Source: Panaeolus papilionaceus
Lineage: Eukaryota; Basidiomycota; Agaricomycetes; Agaricales
Length of the DNA stretch: 64,000 bases
Assembly (NCBI GenBank): GCA_015501605.1
Contig: JADNRZ010000025.1
Coordinates: forward strand, 575,592-639,591
Reading direction: 5' to 3'
Shown: positions 10,065 to 21,730 of the stretch, piece after piece
Layout: each line of letters starts with the position of its first letter
How positions within the stretch are numbered: the stretch's first letter is position 1
Notes under the pieces: model-generated
Told to the model about the DNA's origin: nothing
Database searches by the model: none
What the model saw: only the letters and a program-made list of their open reading frames with translations
Made by a program: the position numbers and the translations under genes

Positions 10065-11465
10065 TCACAAGAAGTAATCAGCAGGAGGCCGTTTAGCAGG
10101 TATCGATCGCACATCCTACAACATGGTGAGTAGATTATTCTCTCATGGAGGTTGGGGCGAAGACTTACGACGGGAGCGTGTCGGAAGACTTTGTATTCTT
10201 GTGCGAGATGCTCGTCAAGTTCTAGTATGGAGGCTACATTTCCACATCTTGAGGAAAGGAAGCCACCATAATCAGAGCAAAGTTGGAGAAATACCAAGAA
10301 AATAGGCTTACCGATAGCAATAGTTGGGGGCGCTCCAAACAGTTACAATAGTTTTATCGAACATTAGCTTGAATCCTTCCATTGCAAGCTGATGAGCGCG
10401 TGCAATTAAATCAATTCCATTGTGGTGAGCAAATGCTTTCGTTATATCTGCGCCGAATAAGTATCCAGCACCACGGGGTGACAGTCCCCACCCAGATATA
10501 TCTGCAACGAAAATTTGTAAACGCCATGCATTTCTGAACAACTGAACTCACCCTCAGGATCGGACCAAAGGAGATCACACATCGCTCCATCATGGGGTAC
10601 CTCCTGCTTCCTATCAAGTACACGGATCTAAAGACAAAATATGAGATTTCACGGGCTTTAGAAGGGCAGGATTACATACTTGGTCGATTGAGCTTAGGTT
10701 TGGGCTTAGACCACCATGCACACAAAACACTCTTCCATCAACAATGGCTGCCAAAGCCAGGTAATCGAACACTTCGCAACACCACCTCCAAACATTGCTA
10801 CTGCCGTACTTGCGTTGACATTCATCATAGAACCCATAAACTTGGGTTATCTGTCTTGATTCGTGGTTACCCCGGATCAGCGTGATTCGCTCTGGGTAGC
10901 GGACTTTCAGTGCCAATAGCAGTAGGAAGGTTTCTACGCTATAAAAACCACGATCCACGAAGTCACCTGTAAGATGAATCGTCAGTTCTAGTTTAGCAAG
11001 GAAGCTGGTAATGGTTACCCATAAACAAATAATTTGTTTCTGGGCAGAAGCCCCCATGTTTAAAGAGTTCCATAAGGTCAAAAAATTGACCGTGGATGTC
11101 GCCGCATATCTATAATGATTGGATGAGCCATTTAGCGGCGTTCTTGTGCTGCTTTCATGAAACATACCGTCACAGGTGAATCAACAGTCTGGACGTTGGC
11201 CTCTTCAATGAGAATTTCACGAGCTTTCAGACATAGTCTCTTGACCTGTTCTTCTGATATCGGTTCACAGCGTGTCAGTTGCTCGATTTGCCTTCAGGTA
11301 AAGCAGGCTCAATAGGGTAACACGACCAAGAAAAATAGCGAAGTTTCAGGTTGGATATAGCCAGAGAATGAGCAGAACATACATTAATAAAAGAATAGTT
11401 GTATGATTAGTCCTCTCAAAGCGCCAGACACAACTGCAAACTCACTTATCAAGGTCTCCGGGCAT
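10065..11465 (-). CDS. PPH3 (PPP4C): serine/threonine protein phosphatase 4 catalytic subunit
   Basis: Metal-dependent phosphatase of the PPP family. Eight exons rebuild a complete protein with consistent frames: 11465-11446, 11291-11168, 11109-11019, 10966-10680, 10627-10552, 10501-10312, 10247-10169, 10115-10065. Visible motifs in order: MPGDLDKQIEQL start, CGDIHGQ (metal ligands), [59 protein letters not shown], then [12 protein letters not shown] and a C-terminus ending DYFL, the methylated tail of PP2A-type enzymes. The N-terminal QIEQL, the stretch Q-V-Y-G-F and the GYLFG loop fit PP4 better than PP2A or PP6. In fungi PP4 (Pph3-type) works with regulatory subunits in DNA-damage recovery and cell-cycle control (family knowledge). 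No defect seen. Confidence 0.93.
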
Positions 11466-12540
11466 TGTTCGTGGTGGTTGTTGATAAGGACTCTGGTCTA
11501 TACCGACCCTGGGCAGTTGCGTCTGATGTGACGGTAACCGTGATGGTGACATTGGCATCACCAGGTTTGAGGCCACCATCCTCCTTTCTTCTTGTCATTG
11601 ACCTCGCTGGTTTGGACTTTTCACGGAGTTTGCCTGCCACCACTCAGTTTCTGTGCTTTGAAATCAAGCGCTACAAAAAAACCTAAATTTGTCTGTTTTT
11701 TATTGCTTTGGTGTGCCAGGGCCGAATGCAGTCATGACGCCTTAAAACAGCCATTCTCGTTCGGGTTGTGACTTAGGCGCCTTGTCTTGTTCTACGACGT
11801 TCTCTCATGCTATGGAACATTCTACGCTGGAAAGGTATTATCCAGAAAATTCAATGGCACCAAAATGAACTTGGTGGAATCTGATCCACTGCAAGACGCA
11901 CTCGTGCTCTCACTTACTAGGTGATCCAGGGGGCTCATCCTTCTCCACAAGATCTCCGAATCCACGGCTCTAGTCTCCTCTTCCATTTTGCATGTACGAA
12001 CCCCATATTAATCGTCGTAAATCTAGGATTAGGCTATGAGAAAGAGGGTAAAGATTTCTGTCAAATTCCCCGTACTCTCCCACATGGAGAAACACCAAGT
12101 TCATAAGAACAAACAGGTTACACGCACAAGGAACTACCGAGCCCAGCAACAAAAATAAATAAACGACAATGTGCTCCACTTCACAGTAGGTCCATTACCG
12201 TTGGATTGCCATCCGATGGTTATCTGACGTGTCGTATTGTTGCCAAGTTGGAGGTATGGGGAAACCCTCGTCTCTGACCTCGATTACAGACTTGAAATGT
12301 ACTTCATGTCAAATTTGTCTTTACGGTGGTTTTTCGAATTTAAGAAGTCCCAACGAAGTCTCCTAACTTACCCGGGTCCGCACATAACCATTTTGAATAT
12401 CATCTAATCTGTGGTGCTTTTACCGATTCTGATTAATCCTCCCCTGTTTGTGGCCTTGTTGAGTATTCTCTGCACATTTGATATTAACGTCAGGTTCAAC
12501 ATGCATTCCAAGCTGCCCACCTCTTCCATAAACCAAAAAG
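11466..12540. other. intergenic region upstream of PP4
   Basis: No supported gene. The part next to 11,465 should hold the PP4 promoter. Short frames here lack splice signals or recognisable motifs. Confidence 0.5.
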
Positions 12541-12606
12541 TATGTGCATACTTCCTCATGTTGAGGATTGTTTCCTATTGCTGACGCTATCTTTCATCTT
12601 CTACAG
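12541..12606 (+). other. leader intron of SSP copy E
   Basis: GTATGTGCAT...GCTGAC...TTCTACAG forms a good 66-nt fungal intron ending two bases before the codon that aligns with the SSP start. It is equivalent to the 5'UTR introns of copies B and C. Confidence 0.6.
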
Positions 12607-12608
12607 CG

Positions 12609-12926
12609 ACGAAAATTATCTCCCTTCTCACCGTCGCTGCTGCAGCAGTCAGCGCTGACGGCTTCACCATTACAGCTTGGTCTAGTATCGGCTACACTGG
12701 TAGCAGCAAATTCCAGACCTCCTCATCAGGCACACACAGCCTCGGTTTCTTAGCCAAGACGTACAACTGGATATCTTCTCCCACAGTTCAGTGCCGTATC
12801 AAGTTTTGTAATGGGAGCACTGAAACGGGTTACTATTGCGACTCGTACAGCGAATCCAATGTGGCTAGTAGCAGCCAATTTACTAGGACTGTTACGGGAT
12901 GTGGACTGATGACGCTTCGCTGCTAG
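12609..12926 (+). pseudogene. SSP copy E, intact frame but start codon lost
   Basis: Plus-strand member of the secreted family. The frame is open to a TAG at 12924 and keeps signal-like and mature motifs (FTITAWS, GTHSLGFLAKTYNW, IKFCNG, GYYC, CG near the end, terminal RC). At the position of the family ATG it has ACG, followed by AAA ATT as in MK. An ATG at about 12,502 in the upstream exon joins in the wrong frame. One Cys of the CC pair is Arg (QCRIKFC). It is either a pseudogene with a single start mutation or depends on a non-AUG start; I favour pseudogene. It is the most distant copy and lies on the opposite strand. Confidence 0.7.
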
Positions 12927-14512
12927 AATCGTACGTCGGCGTGATCCCGGTCATATCTTTTGGTTATGTTATCGAGAAATGTTAACGAGCTCTAACGCAG
13001 CTGTTTAATCAAAGTGAATTACGTTCCTTTGTACAATTCAGTGTGCTGTATGTCCGAGTGTGGGGTTACAATACCCTGTTCAGACTTGGCTGAGCTAAGT
13101 GTTATGCTTAAGCGCCCACTGGTCCAACTGCCAAGAGAGAGTCGGGCGATGTGAAGATATCAATATACTGATTGTGATTGGAGCAGAAAATAATTGCCTT
13201 ATAACTAGAGATATATATGCACGTCAATACAAGTAAGAGCTCCTCACGAACCCCAGGCGCAAAAAGAGCATCGTAGCTATACTGTAGGCATTCGGCAATT
13301 GCCGCACATGTATGTTTCCAGCTCCTGATAGCTCTTTCGATGCTTCAACTCCGACTTTTCGACCTATTCCGACAACAGTCTTGGCGTTTTACTGTCTACA
13401 AATAAGTTTTAAATATGTTTCACCCGAAATGTCGGAAGTTAGTAAGGCGAGACGACATAAGAGTCGACGCCTGAAGCAACAGAGTACGACAGCTCAGGAA
13501 GATAGATAACAAAAAAGAGGTCAGGGGATGCAAGGGATATTTTATCAGCAGAACGAAATCTGTTGTCGTATATACGACGGCCTCGGCGCTAATCACAACA
13601 GGCGTTGCTCTCGTTCGGCTTTACTCCTCCACCCATCGTGTTTCACCTCAGCTCTCTGACCAAACCCCGCTAACGTTCCACAAGTTGCATGACGCAGCTT
13701 GTCCCGTGGGGTTCTCTTTAGTTATTTAGGCTTTTATTTTATTCTTACTGGTAAGAGATTGATTTTTGTGCCATACCAACTATTTGATAACGATGAACAA
13801 TTTGCAAGCCTGCATTCATATTTTCGAGTGGGGCAGCATTTAAGGTAGGGTATGCACCACACACCGACATCCGTCGTGTTTATGAATCTCGGTTATACTC
13901 CTTGGCCTGCTGTCTACTATACTGGGGTATCTTGCTAAACCATGAAGGAGTAAAAACGCGAAGTTTCCCTTTGAGACTCGAGAGACATCACAACTAGTAC
14001 CAGCAACCTCAAAATAATTCTGTCAACCACTATTTATGGAAGCATTGCACGTATCAATAGACGTCAAAATTTAAGAGCTTAAATAATTCAAAATTAGATT
14101 CGCTTCTTATACAATGAAGAAGACCCTCGAAAGTAGCCTGAAAAGGCGTATTTACGCTCAAGACCGCAGAACGAACTAACGCGAGTCACCGCCGCGGCTC
14201 GTGAATATCCCTTACGCTCTTATTTTTTTTATACCTATATATAACAAACTGAAAGAAAGACCTTCTACGCGTAGTACTTGCCACTGCTCATCTTAGCTCC
14301 CACTTTTACAGTTTACGCACGCTTTGATTTTGACCTGACACGCCTTGATCACGGTGTTGTGATCTCAGAGCTTGTCCAAAAGCGGAAAACTCCCGACTTG
14401 GCGATTCTCCCTATCTCTCGTCCATCTTATCTCGGTCGACGGCCGAAGAACCAAACTTTGACCTGAACCACCACCACATTCTCCCTCAACCGCCTAGACC
14501 GTATTTTTAATT
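12927..14512. other. intergenic, no gene supported
   Basis: AT-rich spacer between SSP copy E and phosphoglycerate mutase. The last 200-300 bp, with pyrimidine-rich stretches (CACATTCTCCCTCAACCG), probably holds the mutase promoter. The TATATATAAC at about 14,236 is a possible TATA element. Confidence 0.45.
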
Positions 14513-16555
14513 ATGACAGAGGTGAAGAACAAGGTTTGCCTCATGTAGGATTTTTGAACATTGTTCGATGAAAACGACAGGCTGATTGCGATGATTTAGC
14601 GTCCACGATGGTTGGGGTATTGCCACTGTCCCTGGGCAGAAAGGCGACGCCATTGAGGCAGCAGAGACGGACAATATGGACGGCATCGCTGAGAAGCACG
14701 CTGCAAGCACTCTACTTGCCAGCGGCACCGCTGTTGGCCTCAACGAGGGACTGATGGGAAATTCAGAAGTTGGGTACGTCATGCTTTCGGGTCGCGCTGG
14801 AAGGGTCATTAGGGTCTGACATTCTTCAACTGAAAAAAGCCATCTTAATGTCGGAGCAGGAAGAATCGTTTGGCAAGATATTGTCAGGATTGACATGTCG
14901 ATCAAGAAGAGACAGTTCCATAAAAACGAGGCCATCCTTGCCAGCTGTAAGCGGGCAAAGGAGGGAACCGGAAGGCTTCACCTTCTTGGTTTGGTATGAA
15001 AACTTCCTGTTATGTCGTCTTATCTGAGGACTCAAAAATATTCTTAGGTATCAGACGGCGGTGTCCACTCGCACATCAACCACCTTTTTGCATTGCTCGA
15101 GACTGCCAAAGAGCAAGGTGTACCTCACACTTACATTCACTTCTTGGGAGATGGCCGTGATACCGCTCCTCGCTCAGCTGCCAAATATGCTCAGGAACTA
15201 CTTGACTTTACGAAGAAACTTGGCTACGGTGAAATTGCGACAGTTATTGGACGCTACTACGCCATGGATCGCGACAAGCGATGGGAGCGAGTCAAAATCG
15301 CCATTGAGGGACTCGTTGAAGGTGTCGGCGAGAAGGCTGAGGGTGGCCAGGAGGGTGTCGTCAAGGCCATTGAGGCCAATTACGAGAAGGACGTCACTGA
15401 TGAGTTCTTGAAGCCCATTATTGTGAACGGCGATGAGGGCCGTATCAAGGGTAAGTCGTGTTGGGGCGCGGAAAATGAGTTCTCATGCGTCTTTTACAGA
15501 TGAGGATACTCTCTTTTTCTTTAACTATAGGTCCGATCGCATGAGGGAGATCACCTCTTTGTTCGGTCTTCCCGATAAGCCTATTGAGGTCAACATCCCC
15601 AAGGGTCTGGTTAGTGGGTCTGATCTGTGTCCCCAATTTTTCGCTGACGCTTCAGCAGGATATCACAACCATGTCGAGGTACAATGCCGAATTCCCATTC
15701 GCCGTTGCCTTCCCTCCACAAGCCATGACCAACGTTCTTGCAGAGTGGCTCGCGAAGAAGAACGTCAAGCAAGCCCATATCGCTGGTAAGCTTTATTATC
15801 CCTACCTCAAGATAGTACTTCCTCAAACCTACCTTTAGAAACCGAAAAATACGCTCATGTCACATTCTTCTTCAATGGTGGTGTCGAGAAACAATTCGAG
15901 CAGGAGACGCGATATATGATTCCGTCCCCCAAGGTCGCAACATACGACAAAGATCCTGGAATGAGTGCCCAAGGCGTCGCCGACAAGGTGGCTGAGGTTC
16001 TCAAGAGCGGCACTGAGGACTTTGTGATGTGCAACTTTGCACCCCCTGACATGGTATGCAGACACTTTTCGTTGTAATGTGACATAACTATTAACTTTTT
16101 TTTTTCTGGGATAGGTTGGACACACCGGTGTTTACGAAGCCGCAGTCGAGGCTGTCAGCAAAACTGACCAGGCCGTTGGAACAATCTACCGCGCCTGCCA
16201 GGAGCACGGCTACGTTTTGCTTATCACTGCAGATCATGGAAACGCGGAGCAGATGATCAATCAGGAGACTGGTAACCCCCATACGGCCCACACCACCAAC
16301 CCTGTTCCATTCTACATGGCCGGCATTGGTGAGAACAACGGTGGGCTCCACTTCAAGGAGGATAAACCTAAGGAGAAGAAGGAAGATGAACATGAGGATG
16401 AGGATCCTCCTGCGTTGTGTGATGTGGCCCCTACTGTGCTAGATATCATGGTACGTTCTTTTGACCCAGCAGGCGACAAAAGGAGATGCTGATTGTTTTT
16501 CAAGGGTCTTCCAATCCCTGAAGAAATGACTGGAAGGTCGTTGCTTGCCCACTAA
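14513..16555 (+). CDS. gpmI: 2,3-bisphosphoglycerate-independent phosphoglycerate mutase
   Basis: Glycolytic enzyme converting 3-phosphoglycerate to 2-phosphoglycerate with two Mn ions, alkaline-phosphatase superfamily. Nine exons join in frame: 14513-14544, 14600-14773, 14840-14993, 15048-15450, 15500-15609, 15659-15785, 15839-16053, 16115-16450, 16505-16555. Motifs: HDGWG near residue 14 (metal Asp), GNSEVGHLN with the catalytic Ser, [43 protein letters not shown], then MVGHTG and [11 protein letters not shown] metal ligands, and [12 protein letters not shown]. An acidic/basic insertion ([15 protein letters not shown]) precedes the last motif. All catalytic motifs are present, so it should be active. 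It is convergent with the next gene. Confidence 0.95.
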
Positions 16556-16758
16556 AGTAAAAAGTACAACATCGCTATTAAGACAAATGTAATTGTAAAC
16601 TAGAACACAAATACGACCATAGAGCCCAACACAGAATATGGGTATCGTTTTTATAAAATGTTCACCTACGCAAGTAGAGTAGAAAAAGAAAACAGAAAAA
16701 GAAAAAGGAGAGAAAAAGAAATGACCTGGATGAAATGCTAACTCTAAATATCTTGATT

Positions 16759-18197
16759 TTACAAACTTGTGCCTCGACTTCGACGAGATTTTCCAGAGCC
16801 AAAGAATCCCCACCCACTGGCAAAGCCACTTTTTCCATTCCCCCTTTTCCGATGCGGTGTTGGTGCTGCGCTGGGGACTGACCCACTGTTTCCAGCCCCA
16901 TAGGGAGCCATGTATGCAGACTGTATACCAGACGGTACCGGGTGACCAGGTGGTGCCAAAGTGACGCTCAATGGGGTTGTAGCAGCCACACCTGCAGATC
17001 GCGGTGACGTTGATGGAGCGCCTGCAAGGGGTTGAGGAACAGTCAGCCTTTGAGGTCGCCTGGAGTTTGATGGTGACATTCTTGGGATCTGTGGTGGGGA
17101 ACGTTTCCTGGATGCTGTTGTAGAGGGGGTGGCAGTAACTTGCGTAGGTTGTATGGGCTGCAGAACTTGTTGACGCGGTTGGTGGCGAGTGGATCTTTGT
17201 GAAGTGCTGGGTACTGCCTGAACTGCACCTGGAGCCGGTTGAACAGAAGCGTATGGATGAGCGATGTTAATTGTTGTTGTGGGTTGTGTGGATGCAGCTG
17301 GTGGAGACGAGATACTTTGAGGAACGATAGAGGAACCCCTGGTAGCCGTGTGCGAGGCATTCGCAACAGCGGTGGACGTTGGGTGACCAGAGATTGTTTT
17401 CGGTTCCTGAGTATGGTGTTAGAAATATACAATCTGGGCAGACTGGAATGCATGACGCTACGGACCATTAACGAGACTGAATGACCTACCGGTGGGACAA
17501 CAATCCAACCTCCTCTTCCTCCGTCTACAGGGACAACCGTTGGTTGTCTCCCATGAGAAGGTACGACAGCTGGGCCTTGGGTAGTAGTCATTGTATGAGT
17601 TCGAGCAGCACCATCAAGAGCATCTCCGTGTAACGGTATTGGGACATAGGAACCAGACTGATAGTGGTAATAGACAGGCGCATGTCGACCATCTCTACGA
17701 CGAGATGAGAAGTAATCATCTACAGAGCGCGACCTTCGTCTTTCGAACGCGGGTCGCGTGTGGTGGCCAGATGAATGATGATGTCCATGATCTGACAATC
17801 TGTGACGATAATGACCATCACTTCTCAAACGATCATCGTCGTGGCTGGGTCTTCTATCATGGTAATGAGAAGGCGACTGGGATTCGCGTCTTCTGAGAGT
17901 CGAATGATGGTGCGTCGAATGCCTCGATCGGTCACGGTGCCGATCACGTCGTGAATGATCATCGTAGTCGTCGTACTCATGTCTTGATCTGTGGTGAGGC
18001 GGAGGAGAGTATGATTCCCGTCTTCTGTGGTTTCTATCGTGCCCATGAGAGTACTCGGGGCGTTCAGACCTCGAGGGGTGATGGTGATCATCATGGTACC
18101 TTCCTGTATCGCGGTTGGACGAAGTTGGAGGAAGCATTCGAGGGGCGTGGCCTTCTAAGTCTGGTGTTCGTTCACGACGGGATTTGGGGAAGTGCAT
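16759..18197 (-). CDS. His/Arg/Ser-rich low-complexity protein of unknown function
   Basis: Two exons, 18197-17490 and 17406-16759, around an 83-nt intron (GTAGGT...ACTCAG); both frames agree and give about 451 residues. The N-terminal half is very rich in Arg, His, Asp, Ser and Tyr (runs such as HHHPSRSERPEYSHGHDRN), like disordered RNA-associated proteins. The C-terminal half is Pro/Ser/Thr/Gln-rich and ends in a Gly/Lys/Arg tail (GFFGSGKSRRSRGTSL). No folded domain is visible. It is convergent with the mutase gene, the two stops being about 200 bp apart. The gene model is well supported; function is not. Confidence 0.75.
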
Positions 18198-18862
18198 GTT
18201 TCTCAGCAGACGATTGAGAAATTGGGACAGAGTTAAGAGTTCAAGTACAGGCTCTCTTTATCTTTTCTTCGTTTGGTTCTGCTGCCGAATTTATGTTCGC
18301 GCAAACGATAGTGGCGTCATTGGCGTCCTTTCACTTGGATATGAGGAAGTGTATATGAATGCTCCTCTCCCATTGAAATTATCGGGGCTGATAAGTAACA
18401 CGTTGCATGAGCTGGCCTTCAAATAGATAGCTGTCATGGCCAAGTGGAGCTCTCCAATGATGAAATGGCTCGGGGCTTTATTCCAGCAGTGCCCTGAGAC
18501 CCCAGAGTGCGTTATGTGAGTCAAGAATAATTTAAACATTCTAGCACGTTTGAGGCTGCAAAAAAGAACCATGGCGTCTAGGGACCATGAGTGACGGAAG
18601 GAAAGCTCCAAGTTGGACGATCGTCAGACTTCAGGTGGGGTTGCTGCTGGCTTGTTGGTGCTGCCGACCCGTGCGAACATCACGCCGACTCTGATCCGCT
18701 CTTCGGTTATGTAACAGTCAATGGTTGTCGAATTGACTGGAGTTGGCGGATTGCTTGTTTACTATTACAAGACACCTGTCTTCCTCTTAACTGCATTGTA
18801 TTGGTACTCTTAAGGAGGACAAGGATCATTGGCTTTAACTTCTAGTCCGCCCTCTTTACGCT
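18198..18862. other. divergent intergenic region
   Basis: Lies between the start of the minus-strand His/Arg-rich gene and the plus-strand NACHT gene, so it should carry both promoters. No gene is supported in it. Confidence 0.5.
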
Positions 18863-21368
18863 ATGTCTGAACCATCCAGGCTCTTAATCACTGGGGGCTA
18901 TACTACTTTCATCACGAATAATATACAGGGACAGGGACTAGGAGGTGAGCTTCTTGTCTATCAACGGGCCATTCTTGTGTAAGTCCGTCTCTGACTCCTG
19001 GATAGTGCAGCAGCTTCGCAATGCTGTTCTCAATGAAGCAATGTCCTTATCTCACCTACCACCTGCTTGCTGTCCTGGAACGCGGCTGGACATCCTGAGA
19101 CGCTTGCTGCGTTGGATTAACAGGAGGGAAGGAACAGCAAAGACACTATGGCTCATTGGGGGCGCAGCTTCTGGGAAGAGTGCTTTGGCTCAGTCCATTA
19201 TTCAGTGGTGCGCCCACAATTCTGTGCCCCAAGGGGCTATCGTTTTCTTGTTCCCTTCGCAACCTCAGGCCCCTGAAAATGTATGGCGCTACCTGATACC
19301 TACAATTGCCTGCCAGATAGCGGCATACATTCCTGCATACCTCCAGGAATTGCAGGGAATATCCCAGAATATACTTCGGGGTATCGTCAACATCACCATC
19401 GAGCAGCAAATACAGCTCCTTATCTCTGCCCCACTCTCGGCGATTCTATCGTCCAATCCTCCTCCTGTCCTTCCACGACTAATCGTCATCGATGGGTTGA
19501 ACGAAGTCAATTGTTCCTCACAGTATGACTCCATCGAGGCTCATAAGGACGTTATACTCATGCTTCTGGATCTCGCTCAGAAACCCTGGTTTCCATTCCA
19601 GCTCCTCATTACCAGCCGTCATCCATCTTGGCTGCCTTTCAATTTCAGATCGATATCCTTGGCCAGTGTATTTCCCTCGAACGTCCCTGACATAAAATCA
19701 CTGGAATGTTTTGATGCTCGTCCCGACATCCGGACATACTTTGAAGCAATGTTCAGGTCCATAAAGGAGGCAGATGGACCGCAGACTTTCGCGCCGAGGG
19801 GTGAACATGACTGGGAGAGAATTTACGATATTCTTGTTACTCGAACGGGAGGACACTTCGGTCATGCAGCTTCGATCCATCATTTCATGCACACCAACGC
19901 CATAACTAGTTTACCTGAACAACGCCTTCAATCACTTCTGAATGAGCCAAGTTCTGGGAACTCTCGGGCTGCCCTCGAGGCAAACCTGTTCCAACAGGTC
20001 GACGCTCTGTTTTCTTCCATCCTTAAGGCTGCAACACAACAATCCACCGTTGACAACGCTATTCTTCTTTTTGCGTACTCCATTCTCCCGCATTCACCGA
20101 GACGCGGGAATCGGCGGCTTATTGTGAGCGAGATCGAACAGTTCCATAACGTTCGCTGTAAATCCCTCCTCCCGGGACTGCACCCAATTATCAAGGTTGT
20201 TGAGGGCAGAGTCGAGTTACCGTACCCCTGTATAGCTGAGTATCTGCTCGATAGGGGCAGATCCGGAGATTTTCATTTGGAACCCACAGCGCAATATACC
20301 TTAATGGCAAAATCTGCGCTTGCACATATATCCTGTTCTCTGGTCGATGCTAACGGTGCTTAATGATCATCTCATCTTTCGTCCGCTGTCGAAGCTGATC
20401 AACTCTTAACAGGGCAACCTTCAATTAAGGATAACGTGTATGCCCTGGCTTGTGAATCCCTCAAGGGTTTAATTCACCACGCTTCCCTATCAGCCCTATC
20501 CGGAGCATTTGAGGCCATACGCTTCGCGCATATCCAACGATGCCGGATCCAAGGCCTAGATGCTCTCTGTGCCTTTGATACAATCCTAACTTGTGCGGTA
20601 AGGTTACCCCTGCATTGCACGTTCGTTCAACACTCATCCCTTTCACATCAGGATGTTCTTCCGTCGAATATCAGGGAAACTATTCACGCAAAGTTGGAAA
20701 GGTTCATTGCCAATCAAATGAACGGGTATCGCTCTTCAACTATTTTGGCTTCGGTAATGGACTTGCTTGCATGCTCCGAGCTTATTGGACTCTCAGGAGT
20801 ATCCGATCATAGTGTCCTGTTACGCGTTCTTTTACCCCAGGATACAGAGGAGTATAGGGATGACATGAAATCTCTGAAGCTATGGCAGCTTCTACTTTTT
20901 GGTAGGAAGGGCTGCCCACGTTATTTGGCGTTTATTGGGCGCTCCGTACGGCGCCTTCTGTACCAACAGTTCAGTATGCCTGGCCACGACCCACCTCACT
21001 CTGATCGACAAGTATATAGCGCGATCTACACGCGTCATTCGCAGCTTCTGATAAACATTGTTAACAGGCTGCGGTACGTCAGCGTCATTCATATTCCGAG
21101 CCTTCCAAAAAATTCAACATCTTCATTACCGGTTTTTTTTAGCTCACATGTCCAGCACCAAATACAGAGCGATAGCAATACCGTAGTGTATTGCTTGAGA
21201 TCCCTCATCTCTGTGCTTTCGAAGGCAGAACCATCTGAGGCGATCGCGGTGATGTTGAGGCCTGAGAACCGGCCGTGGAATGGTCTTCCTCCTGAAAATC
21301 TCTCATCTGCCATTGTTAAAGCAGCAGATGAAGCGGCCCAACTTTATCTCCGCCTGCATCGACAGTAG
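18863..21368 (+). CDS. NACHT-domain STAND NTPase (fungal NLR-like)
   Basis: Three exons join in frame: 18863-18944, 19006-20355 and 20413-21368, 795 residues. The apparent long-frame starts at 18945 and 20436 are GTG codons inside introns or exons and are not starts. After a short Gly/Asn-containing N-terminus comes PPACCPGTR, which commonly precedes fungal NACHT domains. Then follow Walker A GGAASGKSALAQ (about residue 84), the region after it with LIPTIACQIA, Walker B LIVIDGLNE (about residue 200), and the sensor-like LLITSRHPSW. No WD40, ankyrin or TPR repeats are visible in the helical C-terminus. In fungi such proteins take part in non-self recognition and programmed cell death; whether this one does is inference. 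Confidence 0.88.
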
Positions 21369-21730
21369 TAATTTGGCGAAAGTCAAGCTTGCATGATTTT
21401 GTAGGGCATGTAAGTTAGGCTGAGTCTTCAGACCGACCATTTTTGACAGTTGGAATTTTGGCTATTGTGGTCCTCCGATTCGCCATACTGGTTCATTCTG
21501 CTTACTTAGGATTTGACTTGTTCTTCAGTGCTATCTTCCTTTATTTCTATTTCTGGATGATCCATGTCATTGGGTTGTTTTGTATTTGAATTAGTGTTGG
21601 TAACGAAATAATGCCGCGTGGTATAAGCATGTTCAGCTGCTGCGTATTACATATAAGCTGTCATTGAAGACCATGGGCAGCCAAAGAACCCCCCATTGTA
21701 AACACGCACCACCCCCTCCTATCTTTTGCG
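21369..21730. other. intergenic between NACHT and GTPase genes
   Basis: 362 bp holding the 3' end of the NACHT gene and the promoter of the GTPase gene. No other feature seen. Confidence 0.5.

Noticed and set aside
17239..18217. Several plus-strand open frames opposite the His/Arg-rich gene
   Set aside because: Shadows created by the biased composition of the real minus-strand gene; they lack splice structure.
18945..20363. NACHT gene starting at 18945
   Set aside because: The codon there is GTG and is the donor of an intron (GTGAGC...CTGAC...ATAG). The ATG at 18863 with that intron removed gives a continuous protein.
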